Both the position numbers and the translations under genes were made by a program. From Glebionis coronaria (lineage: Eukaryota > Streptophyta > Magnoliopsida > Asterales > Asteraceae): a stretch of DNA of 64,000 nucleotides. The notes beneath the pieces were generated by a model, which searched no databases, was not told where the DNA came from, and saw only the letters and a list, made by a program, of their open reading frames with translations. Within the stretch, counting starts at the first letter, position 1; the number at the start of each line of letters is the position of its first letter. Shown here piece after piece: positions 10,918 through 24,139 of the stretch. The DNA lies in the NCBI GenBank assembly GCA_025667525.1, contig CM046875.1:287822140-287886139 (forward strand), in the 5' to 3' direction.

Positions 10918-13462
10918 TGTAAAACCCGCATGCTTTTACCATGAACAGTACACTAAAAATCGTACGTACAAGATTACAACTTTCCTTATATAACATGAAC
11001 ACGAATCACGAATATTAATTACAAGAATTACGTACGTGTTATTACACGATAAGTATTAATTATGTATTAATACAAGATAATTATTATCATTAATAATTAT
11101 AATCAAGAACATGAAATTATGAACATAAGAATCACGAACACATAAATATGTATTTACGTATATTATTATTACGACTACGTACAAGTATTTATAATAACAC
11201 GAATAAATTATAATAATGTAACAATACAAATGTACGAACACGTAATTATTAAGCATGAAAAGGTTCAGGTTTCCCTTGTGGGCCCCACTTACCCGCGGAC
11301 ACAAAGAAAGGAAACGGGCCTTATGGCCCAACCCACTTCACAAAAATATATCAGGAAGGTTAACCATTACATTTTCATATATCACATTTTCAAAACAAAG
11401 CAAAAACTCTAGCAGACCTCATGGTGGCCGCCGGTTCTGGTTATGCCACCAGCAACACCCAAAAGAAGAATGTAATGTTCTGGTTATGCCGCCATCAGTA
11501 CCCAAAAGGAGAACGTGATATTCTGGTTATGCCGCCAGCAGCACCCAAAAGGCGAACGTGATGTTCTGGTTTAGCCGCCGGTAGCAAGCCAAAAGGAGGA
11601 CGGGGTTTTGGTTTTAATTATTGATTAGGAGTGTGTTCGTGAGATCTAAATTTATTCATTCCATGTGTTTTGGGTAATCCGAAAACATTTCTTTTTAGTT
11701 TTTTTATGTTTTTCTAAACATGTGATCATGGGAATAATTAATTAAGATTAATTAACATATTAAAATCATGGTGGGTAATAATAAAGGTTATTTTTGGGTT
11801 TTGATGTTCGGTCGCCACACAACCGAGAGTCCAACGACTCTCGGTGTCGCTTGGTTCACACCACCACACGAGACAAAGGTCTCGGTGGTGTTAGGTTATG
11901 GTCGGCAGCAGGGAACAAGGCACCCCGACTCACGTCGGGGGTGTCCTTGTGGTTGGTTTAGGTCGCGGCAACCACAGCCCCACCACCGGCCAAAGCCGGT
12001 GGCTATTTATGGTAAGCAGGGGGAAACGCGGGCAGGCAGGGGGAACCACCGGCAACTACCGGTGGGAACCCGTTTGTGGTACGCGGCTGCGCGAGAAGGA
12101 CAAGACCACCGGCAGCAGCCGGTGGCAACTTGCTGAGAGCAGGGGCAACCGGCTTAGGCCGGTTTGCCACTGTTTTTGGGGGAGTTGGTTCAAGGGTTTT
12201 CACGGGTTCGGTTCACGGCACGGTTTAATAAATAATACACGGGATCGTGTTAATTATTTTTACAAGTTCAATTAGTTTACATGTACATATTTTCAAGTTA
12301 ATTAATTTAATTTAACATGACACCTAATTAATTTAATTAAAACATGACTTAGGTTTATTATTATTAATAATAATACATGATTATAACCTAAGTATTTTAT
12401 TATTTAAATTAGACTATAGTAATTAATTAATTATTAAAACATGACATGTAATTAATTAATTATCATGACTTAGGTTATATTAATATAAACATTAATACAT
12501 GTTTTAACCTAAGTATTTATACACTTAATTTAATTAAATCATGTTTATATTTAATTAAATCTTATAACCTATAGTTTATTTAATTTACATGTTATAAGTA
12601 ATAAACTATACTATTAATCACATGACTTAGTATATTTAATCTGTAAAACTAAGCTTATATTATTAGCTTATAAATTCAGCTTAATTCTAAATATGGAAGC
12701 TTTCTATTTTAGGAAACTTACTATTTTTGGAAACTTGCTATTTTTAGAAACTTATTCTATTTTAAGAAGTAAATCTTTTTTTGGAAACTTTCTATTTTTG
12801 GAAACTTTCTATTTTAGGAAACCTGTTATTTTTTGAAAGTTACTTATTATTACACTACAAGTATAATAATACAAGAATATCAGTTAATACTTAATCAGAA
12901 GGCTTAAAACACATGATAAAAGAAGTGTAACATTAAAATCAGTAAAACAAGACCAAAACATATAAAACAAGTCGAGACATACTATAATCAGTAACGTACG
13001 CAGTAGACAGTATACTTATACACGTATCCTTCTATGGAGTATTAGTTAGATCGAAGTAGGACTCTCTTCCGTTCGTCTTCTTCGTTAACTGGACTTAAGG
13101 TACGGATTTCTCGTCCTTCAGTAAGGACAATCTCTTCCTTCATTAGGATTTCCCGTATGAAGCTAATTGTTTTCCCCAGTAGTTACATATTAAATGCTTA
13201 TGTTTTATTAGTTACCTTAGCCATATACATGCATGACTAGTTTCACCTAGTTATGGAGGTACCATAACCATAACACTAGAGGCACTAGTGTTATGACTTC
13301 ACCACGGCGGAGTGATAGCTCGTGGCGTCCCTTTTCAGTTATTTGGCCATTATATTATTATATTATCATGTGGGGTGTATGGGTGCATCCTAGTTATATG
13401 TTTCAGTCAGTATTTCATAGTGAATGTGGTATGTGCCTTGCATCCTTCACAAGGAGCTAATC
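10918..13462 (+). repeat. 3-prime LTR of element A, left part (interrupted by B)
   Basis: Collinear with 3728 onward of the 5-prime LTR, including the 43-bp repeats (11434-11605) and the 17-bp array (about 12690-12840). It breaks off after CAAGGAGCTAATC and resumes at 52349. TAATC (13458-13462) is the left target duplication of B. Confidence 0.93.
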
Positions 13463-15542
13463 TGTAACACCCTATTTTTGGTAAATGGAATGTCACGCGT
13501 GATTATGGCGTGTCATCAAAGCATACAAGGATAAATGTATTAAACATCACATAACCATAAAGGAAATACCGGAAACAAACATCGGTACACCAAAGTAAAG
13601 CTCATCGCACAAAAACATAAGTACTGTAAATGAAAAGAACTAAACAATGTCCATAGAAATGAGTATCAAAAGTATGAAGAAATGCATAAAGTAATGAAGG
13701 CTAGGAAGCTTCCGATCCATATGCACGTACGCTTAAAGTCTACGAGCGTCCCTGAGTACCTGTCGTTTTGGGAACATGAGAGGAAAACGGCTGAGCATAA
13801 CGCTCAGTGCAACGATATACAAGCATAGAATAAATAACATAAGCATAAACAACATATAGCAGCAGAAATGTCTAAGTCCTAGAAAACCTAGTATAACCTA
13901 GTAAAACTGGTTTTATAGTTTGAAAAGCCTTATGTTTATCTTATAAAACTGTTTAACATGTTTACCATTAGCCAATATAGGTCATGAAATATCAACGTGC
14001 ATGAATACTTGGAGGGGTGACCTCGTCATGAAATTAGAGGGGTTGCCTCTAATTAATATAAGTTTTTGGGTAGGAGGGATCAGCTCCTTGTGAAGGATGT
14101 AAGGCACACAACATTCACCTGAATAATCTGTAAAAAAAACATGTAACCTAGGATGCACCCATAAGCCCCACATGATAATAATAATATGGCCAAAAGCTGA
14201 AGGGACGCCACGAGCTATCACTCCGCCATGATGAAGTCATAACACTGGTGCCTCTAGTGTTATGGTTATGGTACCTCCATAACTAGGTGAAACTAGTCAT
14301 GCATGTATATGGCTTTAGGCATTCATTTAAACATAAGCAATCAAAACATATAAAACATATACTGGGAAAATAGTTGGCTGCATACGGGGAATCCTAATAA
14401 GGAAAGAATGTCCATACTGAAAGGACGGAGAATCTGTACCTTGTGTCCAGTGAACGAAGAAGACGAACGAAAGAGAGTCCTACTTCGATATCACTAACGC
14501 TACATAAATAACATACGTGTATAAGTATTCTGATTACTGATTACATAACTGGTTTTATCTCATGTCTTAGCTTGTTTTATATGTTCATGTCTTGTTTTAC
14601 TGTTTTTAACGTTATGCTGTGTTTATCATGTATTCTGTCTATTCTGATTAAGTATTACTTGTATCTCTTGTATTATTATACTTGTTGTGTAATAATAAGT
14701 AACTTTCTAAAAATAGCAGGTTTCCAAAAATAGAAAATTTCCAAAAAAAGAAAGTTTCCAAAAATAGAAATTTTCCAAAAATAGAAAATTTCCAAAAATA
14801 GAAAGTTCCAAAAATAGAAAGTTTCCAAAAATAGAATAGGTGCCTAAAATAAATAAGTTTCTGAAAATAGAAAGTTTCCATAAATAGATTAGCTGCTTAA
14901 AATAAATAAGTTTCTAAAAATAGAAAGTTTCCATATTTTGAAATAAGCTGGATTATTAAGCTAATAATATAAGCTTAAGTTTTACTGATTAATATTCTAA
15001 GTCATGTGATTAAAAAGTATAGTTTATTAATTATTACATGTAAATTAAAAAAACTATAGATTATAAGATTTAATTAAATAAAAAGGTAAATAATTCTTAG
15101 GTTAAAACATGTATTAATATTTATTATTAATATAACCTAAGTCATGGAAATTAATTAATTATAAGCCATGTTTTAATAATTAACTAATTACTTTAGTCTA
15201 AAATTAAATAATAAAATTATAATAATTAACCTAAGTCATGTCTAAATTAAATTAATTATAAAGCATGTTAAATTAATTTAATTAAACCTTGTAGTTATTT
15301 AACTTGTAAAAATAATTAACTTGTAAAAATAAATAAACCATGAACCGAACCCATGTTTTAAATCCAAACATGTCGTGAACCGGATCGTGTTAACCCTTGA
15401 ACCGGATCAAACAAACAACCCCTTAACAGTGGCAAACCGGCTCGGCCGGTTGCCACTGTTTGTGTAAAGGTGCCACCGGCTTAAGCCGGTAGTCCCTTGG
15501 TCTTGGCTAGCCACTGCCCATGCGGTGGTTCCCCCTGCTTTC

Positions 15543-15577
15543 TATAAATAGCCACCGGCTTAAGCCGGTGGTGTTGG
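15543..15577 (+). promoter_or_regulatory. TATA box plus 20-bp palindrome, antisense to element B
   Basis: TATAAATAG is followed by the perfect palindrome CCACCGGCTTAAGCCGGTGG (15552-15571) and TGTTGG. This is the layout seen in the sense promoters of H, D and E, but here it lies on the strand opposite to the B polyprotein. The sense reading CTATTTATAG could also act as a TATA element, so direction is uncertain. Confidence 0.4.
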
Positions 15578-15968
15578 TTTGTTTTCAGCCGAGACCCACA
15601 ACCACAAGGTTAACCCCGACATGCGTCGGGGTCCCTTGTCTTGCTTGCTGCCGAGCCACAAAGCCCACACCGAGACCACTTGGTCTCGGTTGTGGTCCCA
15701 CGAGCCACACCGAGAGCTTAGGCTCTCGATTTGTGTGCGCCGGCCGAACCAAAATCCCTTAAACCATATGTTTTTAATACCCCATGATTAGATCTAATAA
15801 ACTAACATGTTTTAATTAATGGTTTTAATAACCCATGATTCATGTGTTCTTAGATCTAATAAACAATTAAAAAGAAAAGGTTTAAGGAATTACCGATTCG
15901 TGAACACAAAGGAAATAATAACACGAACGATCTTGCAAGAATTAGGATCAACCAAAATCAACCAAACA

Positions 15969-15985
15969 CCCCCCCCCCCCCCCCC
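15969..15985 (+). repeat. homopolymer run of 17 C
   Basis: Mononucleotide run inside LTR B. The partner LTR has 6 C at the same place (about 51805). Likely slippage or a base-calling length error. Confidence 0.8.
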
Positions 15986-16521
15986 TTGGTGGTGTACATG
16001 TGGCGGCCAATGAGAAGGAAAAGAGGAGCAGGGTTTTGTGATTTTTCTAATATTCTGTATTATGAAGAATCTATTTTTCCTTCTTTTCTTTTTAGTTAAA
16101 TTTTAAGTGGGCTTGGCCCGTTCCTTTTGTCTATGTCGCGGCTATGTGGGGCCCAAAAGGGGAAACCCATTGTTTTTCCGTGTTCTATTTATTACTTGTT
16201 CTCGTGTCGTGTTTACGTGATTTATTTATTAATCGTTCGTGTCGTAAAATATATTTATACGTAATCGTAATAAATATACGTAAATACATGATAATAGGTT
16301 CGTGATTATTTACGTTCATGACTTTCATGTTCGTGATTATAATTATTGTGGATAATAATTATCGTGTCTTAATACGTAATAAATACTTATCGTGTAATAA
16401 CACGTACGTAATACTTGTAATTCATATTCGTGAAACGTAAACGTGCTAAATAAGGAAAGTTCTAATCATGTACGTACGATCATAAGGGTACTATTCATGG
16501 TAAAAGCATGTGGGTTTTACA

Positions 16522-16540
16522 ACTCTTTCCCCCTAAAAAG
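16522..16540 (-). promoter_or_regulatory. polypurine tract of element B
   Basis: On the minus strand, CTTTTTAGGGGGAAAGAGT abuts the start of the 3-prime LTR, matching the PPT of A. Confidence 0.85.
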
Positions 16541-16598
16541 AATAATTTATCCCCGAATTATAGATAACGTAAACTGGAAAAGAAGAACATACCCGAAT

Positions 16599-16902
16599 CT
16601 AAAATATGAAATGAGGGTAAGAAGCCCGGATAGACTCCTCTGTTTCCCAAGTGGCTTCCCGCTCGGTATGATCCCTCCAAAGGATTTTGACGAATGGAAT
16701 CGTCTTCCTCCTCATGACTCGTTCTTGTCTGTCAAGAACTCGTTCGGATTCTTCTATGAAAGTGAGATATTCACGAATCTATTCCAGTGGATACTGAACC
16801 ATGTAAAGGGGATGATACTTGTACCCTCTGAGTAAGGACACATGGAAAAAATCGTGAACATGAGAAAGCTGTCGAGGTAATGCTAAACGATAAGATACTT
16901 CA
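16599..16902 (-). pseudogene. element B pol C-terminus: end of integrase plus chromodomain-like module
   Basis: Read on the minus strand from 16902: SYRLALPRQLSHVHDFFHVS (integrase tail), then VLDRQERVMRRKTIPFVKIL and WRDHTEREATWETEESIRAS, ending YPHFIF and a TAG at 16599-16601. The second block is the chromodomain-like tail that defines chromoviruses and is thought to guide integration through chromatin binding. One in-frame stop lies before IREYLTF. The piece joins across solo LTR C to the integrase at 19907 with no frame loss (...RVGEV + SYRLALP). Confidence 0.85.
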
Positions 16903-19900
16903 TGTAAAACCCGCATGCTTTTACCATGAATAGTGTCCTTAAGATCGTACGTCCTAGATTAAAACTTACCCTATTTAGTATTGATCACATTCATGTGCTA
17001 ATAATCAAGCAAGTGCATACGTGTATGACATGATAAGTATCGATTACGTACAAACTCATGATAAACAGTTAATAGATATTTCACGTGAACATAATTAAAT
17101 CATGATCACCATTTTAAAACACGAACTAAAATAATTACGTAAGTACTTAATTACGAGTGTAAATAATACGATAAACTACATGATAAAATAAACAGAAACA
17201 CTTTAAACACGAACACGTTTAACCACGAACGAACACGAAACATCGGGACACGAGAAAAGGTACGGGTACCCCATGTGGGGCCCCATACCCACGGCACACA
17301 TAACCAAAATGGGCTTAGCCCATTGACTTTTACATGAAGGGGGGGGTTATGGTAAATATGCATTTCATTTTTACATTTCAAGCAAAATAGCATTTAACCT
17401 AAAAAGTTCTCTCCTCCTCCTTGGTCTCTCTTTGTGCCGCCACCCCTAAGACCACCAAAGGTGGTTGTTGATTGATTTTGATCTTGAAAACCATTGCTAT
17501 AAACCGTGTTTGTTCGTCCTCTTCCAAGCTACGTATTGGTATATCATTCTAAACCTTTCTTTTTAATTCTTTTTAAATCTTTGATTATTTTCATGAACAT
17601 GTTATTGTTATTCTTATTAAAACATGATAATTAAACATAGATCTAACATGTTTTGGGGTTAATTAAAATCAAAGGTTGTTATATGAGGGTGTTTGTTTTT
17701 GGCCGCCTAGTATAACCAACCCGAGGGGGGGTTCGGTTTGCTTTTAGCCGCCACCACCAAGACCATTTTGGTCTTGGTTGGTGCATGTGGGACCCACGGC
17801 AGCAAAGGGGACACAAGTACCCCGAGTTGGCTCGGGGTACGGTGTCGAGTTCATGCCCGATTCATGGTTCGTTGGTTAAATCATGATTTATGCTACATGT
17901 TAATTTTATGAATTATGAACTTAGGATATAAATTAATTAATAACATGAGATATTAATTAAACCATGACTTAGGTTATTTTTAATTATTAATTTAGCATGA
18001 TATTAATTTAACCTAAGTATTTTTATGTTATAAGTTATAATTAATTAATTATTTAAAACATGTTTATAATTAATTAATTTAGACATGACTTAGGTTATGT
18101 TATTAATACATAATAATACACATTTTAACCTAAGTATTTTATTCCATTTTAATTAAAACATGTTATACTTTAATTAAAATGCTTAACCTATAGTTTAATT
18201 AAAATACATGAAATAATAATTAAACTATACACTATATCATATGACTTAAGAAATAAGCTTATAAACACTTAGACTTATATGTTAGCTTATGTAACCAGCT
18301 TAACTCTAATTATGGAAACTTCTATTTATAGAAACTTAATTAAATAAGGCAACCAATCTATTAATGGAAACCTTCTATATATGGAAATCTATCTATTTCA
18401 GGCAGCTAATCTAATCATGGAAACCTTCTATATATGGAAACTTATTTAATTAAGGCAGCTGATCTATTTTTGGAAACTTTCTATTTTTAGAAACTAATCT
18501 ATTTTAAGCAGTAAATTCTATTTTAGGAAACTTTCTATTTTTGAAACTTTCTATTTTTGGAAACTTTCTATTTTTGGAAACTTTCTATTTTTGGTAACTT
18601 TCTATTTTTGGAAACTTTCTATTTTTGGAAACTTTCTATTTTTGGAAACTTTCTATTTTTGGAAACTTTCTATTTTTGGAAACCTGCTATTTTTGGAAAG
18701 TTACTTATTATTACACAGTAAGTATAATAATACATGAATTACCAGTAATACTTTATCAGATTAATCAGAGTACAAGGTAAACACAGATAGGGCTTTAAAC
18801 AGTAAACCATGACCTAAAACATACAAAGTAAGCTAAGATGAGACATAAAACCCAGTACGTAATCAGTGATTCGATACTTATACACGTGTGTATTCATGTA
18901 GCGTTAGTGATCCAGAAGTAGGAGTCTTTCTTCCGTTCATTCACTGGACTTGAGGTACGGATTCCCGTCCTTTCAGTATGGACATTCTTTCCTTATTAGG
19001 ATTTCCCCGTATGCAGCCAACTGTTTTTCCCCAGTATTTGTTTTATTGTTTTGAACTGCTTGTGTTTAATTAGCATAATCTATAGCCATATACAAGCATG
19101 ACCAATTTCACCTAGTTATGGAGGTACCATAACCATAACATTGGAGGCACCAATGTTATGACTTCCCCACGGCGGAGTGATTGCTCGTGGCGTCCCTTTC
19201 AGTTTTGGCCATATTATTATATCATGTGGGGCGTATGGGTGCATCCTAGTTACATGTTTTATTCAGTATATCATGGTGAATGTGGTGTGTGCCTTGCATC
19301 CTTCACAAGGAGTTGATCCCTCCTACCCAGACCAGTATATTAATTAGAGGCATCCCCTCTAATCAGCATGATGAGGCCACCCCTCCAAGTATTCATGCAC
19401 GTGACCTTTTCATGACCTATATGGGCTATGGTATATGTATGTTAAAACAGTTTTCATAAGATAAACATAAGGCTTTTCAAACTATAAAACCAGTTTTTCT
19501 CAATACTTAACCAGTCTACTCAGAACTTAGTCTTCCGCTGTTATATGTTACATGCTTATCCTATTCCATGCTATATTGTATATCCGTGTACTGAGCGTTT
19601 TGCTCAGCCGTTACTTTCCTTTCCATGTCCCAAAACGGCAGGTACCCAAGACTCGAGCATTTGGAGGACATGCATAGGATGGAAGCTGCCATAGACTTCT
19701 TCTCCTGTTTCCTTCATATATTTATGCTTGTTTAGTCTTTCATTCAGTTCATTTACTTTGTTATGTTTTGGGCTTATGTTTGGGAACCGATGTTTGATTC
19801 CGGTTTTCCCTATGGTCATGTATGTTTTACTACATATTACCTTGCATGCTTTGATGACACGCCATAATTACGCGTGACATTTCATTTATCAAAATGGGGT

Positions 19901-19906
19901 GTTACA
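16903..19906 (+). mobile_element. solo LTR C of the A/B chromovirus family (3004 bp)
   Basis: Starts TGTAAAACCC, ends GGTGTTACA, and is flanked by a perfect target duplication CTTCA (16898-16902 and 19907-19911). No internal region remains, so it is the product of LTR-LTR recombination after insertion into B. It has a long 17-bp array and a reduced palindrome block, so it is a different subfamily from A. Confidence 0.94.
18466..18700 (+). repeat. 17-bp tandem array, expanded
   Basis: About ten near-perfect copies of GGAAACTTTCTATTTTT in succession; the longest example of the array found in all LTRs of this family. Confidence 0.85.
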
Positions 19907-21429
19907 CTTCACCGACTCGCTCAATGACATCAAACGGTACGATAAATCGAGGATTGAGCTTCCCTTTAATTCCAAAATATCTAACACCACGTGTCGGTGA
20001 TACCTTAAGGAAAACGTGATCTCCTACGTTAAACTGTAAGTCCCTACGATGCTTGTCGGCATAACTTTTCTGATGTGATTGTGCTTCTTGCATATTCTGC
20101 TTATCTACTGCGACCTTCTCGTTGGTCAACTCAATCACTTCTGGTCCTTGAAGTGTTCGCTCACCAACCTTATCCCAGCAGATTGAGGCGCGATACTTTC
20201 TGCCATACAACATTTTGAATGGAGCACACGTGATACTTGTGTTCCAATTGTTGTTGTATGCAAACTCTACCAAACAGATGTAATCGTCCCAATCTCCCGT
20301 CCATTCCAACGCACATGACCTCAACATGTCTTCTAGTGTCTGAATCGTTCGCTCCGATTGCCCGTCTATTTGAGGATGAAAAGTCGTGCTAAGCTTAAGT
20401 TTTGTACCCCAAGCTTTCTGTAGACTTCTCCAAAATCGCGAAGTGAAACGAGGATCTCTGTCTAAGACGATGCTGGATGGAGCACCATGAAGTCTCATTA
20501 TCTCCTTCTTGTAAGTATCGGCGAGTTTACTGACCGAATCTTCCTTGCGGATCGGTAAGAAATGAGCTGACTTAGTTAGTCGATCAACGATAATCCAAAT
20601 CGCATCGTGCTTCCTCTTTGTCTGCGGAAGCCCGGTAGCAAAATCCATGGTGATCTTGTCCCACTTCCACTATGGAATATCTAACGGTTGTAGAAGATCG
20701 CCAAATCGTTGATGCTCGATCTTAACCTGGTGGCAGGTAAGACATTTGGAGACGTAAGTCGCAACATCCTGTTTCATACCACTTCACCAAAAGTATTTCT
20801 TGATGTCATGTTACATCTTGGTCGAACCAGGATGAATAGAGAATGGGGAGCTATGAGCCTCAGCTAACAATGCTTCCTGGAGTTCTTGATCATCAGGAAC
20901 ACAAAGTCTCGTGCCCTGCCATAAGATACCATATGCGTCTACTCGAAATTCTGTCTGCTTCTCCAAATTCTGAATTATCGCCTAGATTTCACCATCATCT
21001 TTCTGAGCTTCCTTGATCCTAGAGAGTAACTCGGGTTCCACTCTAAGATTAGCGCAGTAACCGTGCTATCCACGTACCATGATCTCAATGTCTAGCCGGT
21101 CCAAGTCTCTAATATTTCCTCCTCAATCTTAATGCCGTTTATCATTCCGGACTTCCTGCTAAGTGCATCTGCCACTACATTCGCCTTGCCGGGATGATAC
21201 TACAGATTAATGTCATAATCCTTCAACAGTTCTAACCATCTCCTTTGTCTCATGTTCAATTCACATTGAGTGAAGATGTACTTCAAGCTCTTATGGTCCG
21301 TCAAAATGTCACATGATTCTCCGTACAAGTAGTGCCTCCATATCTTCAATACAAACACGACTGCTGCAAGTTCCAAGTCATGCATAGGGTAATTTTCCTC
21401 ATAAGGCTTAAGCTGCCGTGAAGCGTACG
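19907..21429 (-). pseudogene. element B pol: RNase H C-terminal part and integrase
   Basis: Minus-strand frames read RNase H ([45 protein letters not shown]) at 21200-21429, a linker ending DALSRKSG, a decayed integrase zinc region (CLTCHQVK near 20740), then the catalytic core at 19902-20648: MDFATGLP, IVDRLTKSAHFLP, VLDRDPRFTSRFW (second Asp) and FHPQIDGQSERTIQTLEDML (Glu). Stops replace expected Trp and Glu codons around 20670-20790, with others near 21080 and 21200. The right end is the GTACG target site of D; the frame resumes at 34375 with ...GKVIA before YASRQ. Confidence 0.88.
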
Positions 21430-21860
21430 TAATAAGTGTGAAAACACTTATCCTTTTACCACTTATTTCCAATAATAACAAGACCAAAACGTGTATTTTA
21501 TGTCGTAAAAGTCGGAATTATGCGTGGTTTGTGTTTTTATTGTGTTTCAGGATAAAAATATGAAAAAGGAAGAAAACACGGGTTTTCACGGGCTTTTATC
21601 GAAGAAAAAGACAAAAGACGAAGTCAAAAGATCAAAAGTGCTAGAAGAACGGAAGTCAAAGGCCTATTCTGAAGATTTATCGAAGAAAAAGTCTAAAGAC
21701 GAAAGTTTAACAAAGTCGAAGAACCAAGTCTACTAAAAGAAGAAAAATAGAAGACGAGTTCAAGTTATCATTCGACTAATCCCGAGACAAAGTCGAGAAA
21801 GACGAAAAAATAAAAGACGAGAAAGAGAAAGAAAGAAGGAAGCAACATACCTCCCCTCTC

Positions 21861-21894
21861 CTATAAATACCCTCCTAATGCTTCATTAGGAGGG
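21861..21894 (+). promoter_or_regulatory. core promoter of LTR D: TATA box plus hairpin
   Basis: CTATAAATA is followed by CCCTCCTAATG, loop CTT and CATTAGGAGGG (arms 11 bp), then TGTTAG. The copy in the 3-prime LTR is at 33204-33237. Confidence 0.75.
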
Positions 21895-22433
21895 TGTTAG
21901 TTAGTTTTTAGTCACTTTTAATTTTCTAGTTTTCATATCTTTTGAGAGAAGTAGGTGTTTTCTACTTTCTCTCTCTAGATTTCTTCATCTTTTCTTTCAA
22001 GATTTAAGCTTTCATTTTATCTTGTATTTTGAAATCATTAATCTACAAGTTCAAGTTTAAGCTTTTCATCATTAATCTTTTTCTACCTTTCTTGATTTTG
22101 ATTTATATTTGATCCAAAATAATCATGCATCTAGTTTCATCTTGATGTTTGATTGATTAAAAAGTTTATCTTTTTGTTCATATCTAAGTTTTTATACGAT
22201 TTGAGCTTTGAGCTTATTATGCTTTTTGGCTTATTTTGTATTTAGCTTATTTACTTTTAAGTTTTCTTTAAAGTTTCGTCTTTTTAAGGTTTGTTTTAAA
22301 AGTTTGCTTATTTAGAGTTTTGAAAGTTCTTATTCATGCTTATTTAACTCTTTTCATTATAAATTTGGTAAAGTTTCGGATTGTGCTTATTAAAAAGAAG
22401 CTTATTCTTATTGCTTATTAAGTTTTACATTCC

Positions 22434-22790
22434 ATCGGAAAAGGTAAACCCTTTTCCGACGGTTATTCCGACCGTTCCATCGGATTAGGGTTTTGTACTC
22501 CGACTATTATTCCGATCCTTTCATCGGAAAGGGGTTTTGGGATTCCGATCGTTATTCCGATCGAGATTCCGATGGTAGTGATTATCTGATATTCCGACAG
22601 TAGAGGTGATCCATCATTCCGACGCTTATTCCGACATACATTTCGATAGAATTTGGTTTTCATTATTCCGACACTTTAATAGATATTCCGACAATATTCC
22701 TTTTATACTTTCCGATTGTGTTTCGACGGTTTATTCCGACAGTATTCCGACGGTATTCCGATATTGGGTATTCCGACGGGTTGAGTTTTC
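22434..22790 (+). repeat. array of about 16 TTCCGA motifs
   Basis: ATTCCGA recurs every 12-30 bp with varied spacers. The left border forms an inverted repeat TCGGAAAAGG...CCCTTTTCCGA. Equivalent arrays are in LTR E (38580-39000, 48300-48710) and LTR F (24140-24610, reverse strand). Confidence 0.8.
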
Positions 22791-23019
22791 CTTTTTATTT
22801 CAAGTTAATTTTCAAGTCTTCTTTTTCCACCAATCTAGGTTATACAATCTTGTTTTATTTTAATATCTCTTACTTTTATGTTATTTGTAGACTTAGATAA
22901 TCAAGCTCCCCCTTTTAGTGACCAATTACAATAATTCCACCTTTAACCATGATCAATTCGATTAGATACCGAGAACGATATCGAGTAAACATATACAAAG
23001 CAAAAAGTCATAAATCAAA

Positions 23020-23034
23020 TGGCGCCGCTGCCGG
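23020..23034 (+). promoter_or_regulatory. primer binding site of element D (tRNA-Asp-like)
   Basis: TGGCGCCGCTGCCGG, two nt after the LTR, differs at one position from the tRNA-Asp PBS typical of Athila/Tat elements. Confidence 0.85.
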
Positions 23035-23216
23035 CTCTTTTCGTAAAGATTAACGGTTTTTAGTGTGAAAAATTGGATTTTGGGATCCGTTCTTTTGGGA
23101 ACGTTATTTTCAAGCACAAAAATTTTCAAAAATTCTAAAAAATATAAACTTTTAAAAAATCAAAAAACAATAAAAAAAGATAAAAAGACCAAAAATATTT
23201 TATTTCATTTTAGTGT

Positions 23217-23705
23217 ATGCGTACTCGATCTATCTCTTATTCTGAGCCCGAGACATAGATATGGCCGGTGTGCATAACAATAATAACAACCCACCTCACA
23301 ACAACATGAACAATAATAACAGCAATGGCCCACAACCCGACCTACGCATAATGGAGGAGCTTTGTCAACCGATAATGAACGGACGAGGAGGTTCGATTGC
23401 GCCGATGCAAATCACGGCTCCTGAATTTTCGTTGAAGCATCACATGATTCAGCAAGTTCAAAACGCTTGTCCTTTTCGCGGATTACCGGATGATGATGCC
23501 AACAAACATCACGACAAATTCATAACTGTCACTCAAAGCATGAAATTGCCCGGTGTGTCCATGGATTTTCTTCGCCTTCACCTCTTTCCACACACTTTAT
23601 CCCACCATGCCGAAAAATGGTTTGATCGTCTTCCCAAAAACTCAATTCATACATGGAATGACATGACTCAAAAAATTTTGTCGCGCTACTTTCCACCATC
23701 CATGG
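23217..23705 (+). pseudogene. element D gag, N-terminal part
   Basis: The ancestral start ATG at 23217 (MRTRS) aligns with the start of E, but about 10 nt are missing after GAGAC and shift the frame. The track resumes at MAGVHNN (23261): an Asn-rich leader, then [46 protein letters not shown] and SRYFPPSM of the capsid region. The frame is cut after CCATGG by solo LTR F and continues at 25591. Confidence 0.88.
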
Positions 23706-24139
23706 TAATAACTAGCTTTTGGCCCAGTATAAAAATTAAAGTTCGTTGAAGTGGTCTAATCGAATTGATTATTGGTAAACGTGCGACTCAGTCGTCTTTT
23801 GGTGAAACAAAGATTTGTCGTTGTAGTATAATTAAAATGCAAGACTTAAACGTAAGTGACGGTTAATTTATATCTAAAACTAATTAAAATGTAAATGAGC
23901 AATATTAAAAACTTTAAAAATAAAAGACAGGAACTTAAATGACGGGTAATTAAAATTTGACGAAAAGTAAATTTGACAAGTAAATAAAAATGCAAAACGT
24001 AATTAAAATAGGCTAAAAGTAAAATGAGAAAAACTGTCACTTTTCCTCTAAAAATAAAAACTAGAAAACTTTGAAAACTTTGAAAACTTTGAAAACTAAA
24101 ACTAAGACAAGAAATTAAAACAAGCAAGCAGGAACAATA

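Larger units (their letters stand above)
13463..16521 (-). repeat. 3-prime LTR of element B (3059 bp)
   Basis: In minus sense it runs TGTAAAACCC to GGTGTTACA. It contains the reversed 17-bp array (14697-14940), the palindrome cluster (15430-15740) and a 17-C run (15969-15985) where the other LTR has 6 C. Confidence 0.92.
21430..23017 (+). repeat. 5-prime LTR of element D (1588 bp)
   Basis: Begins TAATAAGTGTG and ends AAATCA, followed by AA and the PBS. It contains a TATA box with hairpin (21861-21894) and an array of TTCCGA motifs (22434-22790). By eye it shows several dozen differences from the 3-prime LTR, so D is older than E. Confidence 0.9.

Noticed and set aside
15969..15985. 17-C run as a G-quadruplex or regulatory element
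   Set aside because: A lone homopolymer with 6 C in the partner LTR is better explained by slippage or sequencing length error.
21437..21450. Canonical LTR start TGTGAAAAC for D and E
   Set aside because: Target duplications and the restored B reading frame place the boundary six or seven bases earlier, at TAATAAG.
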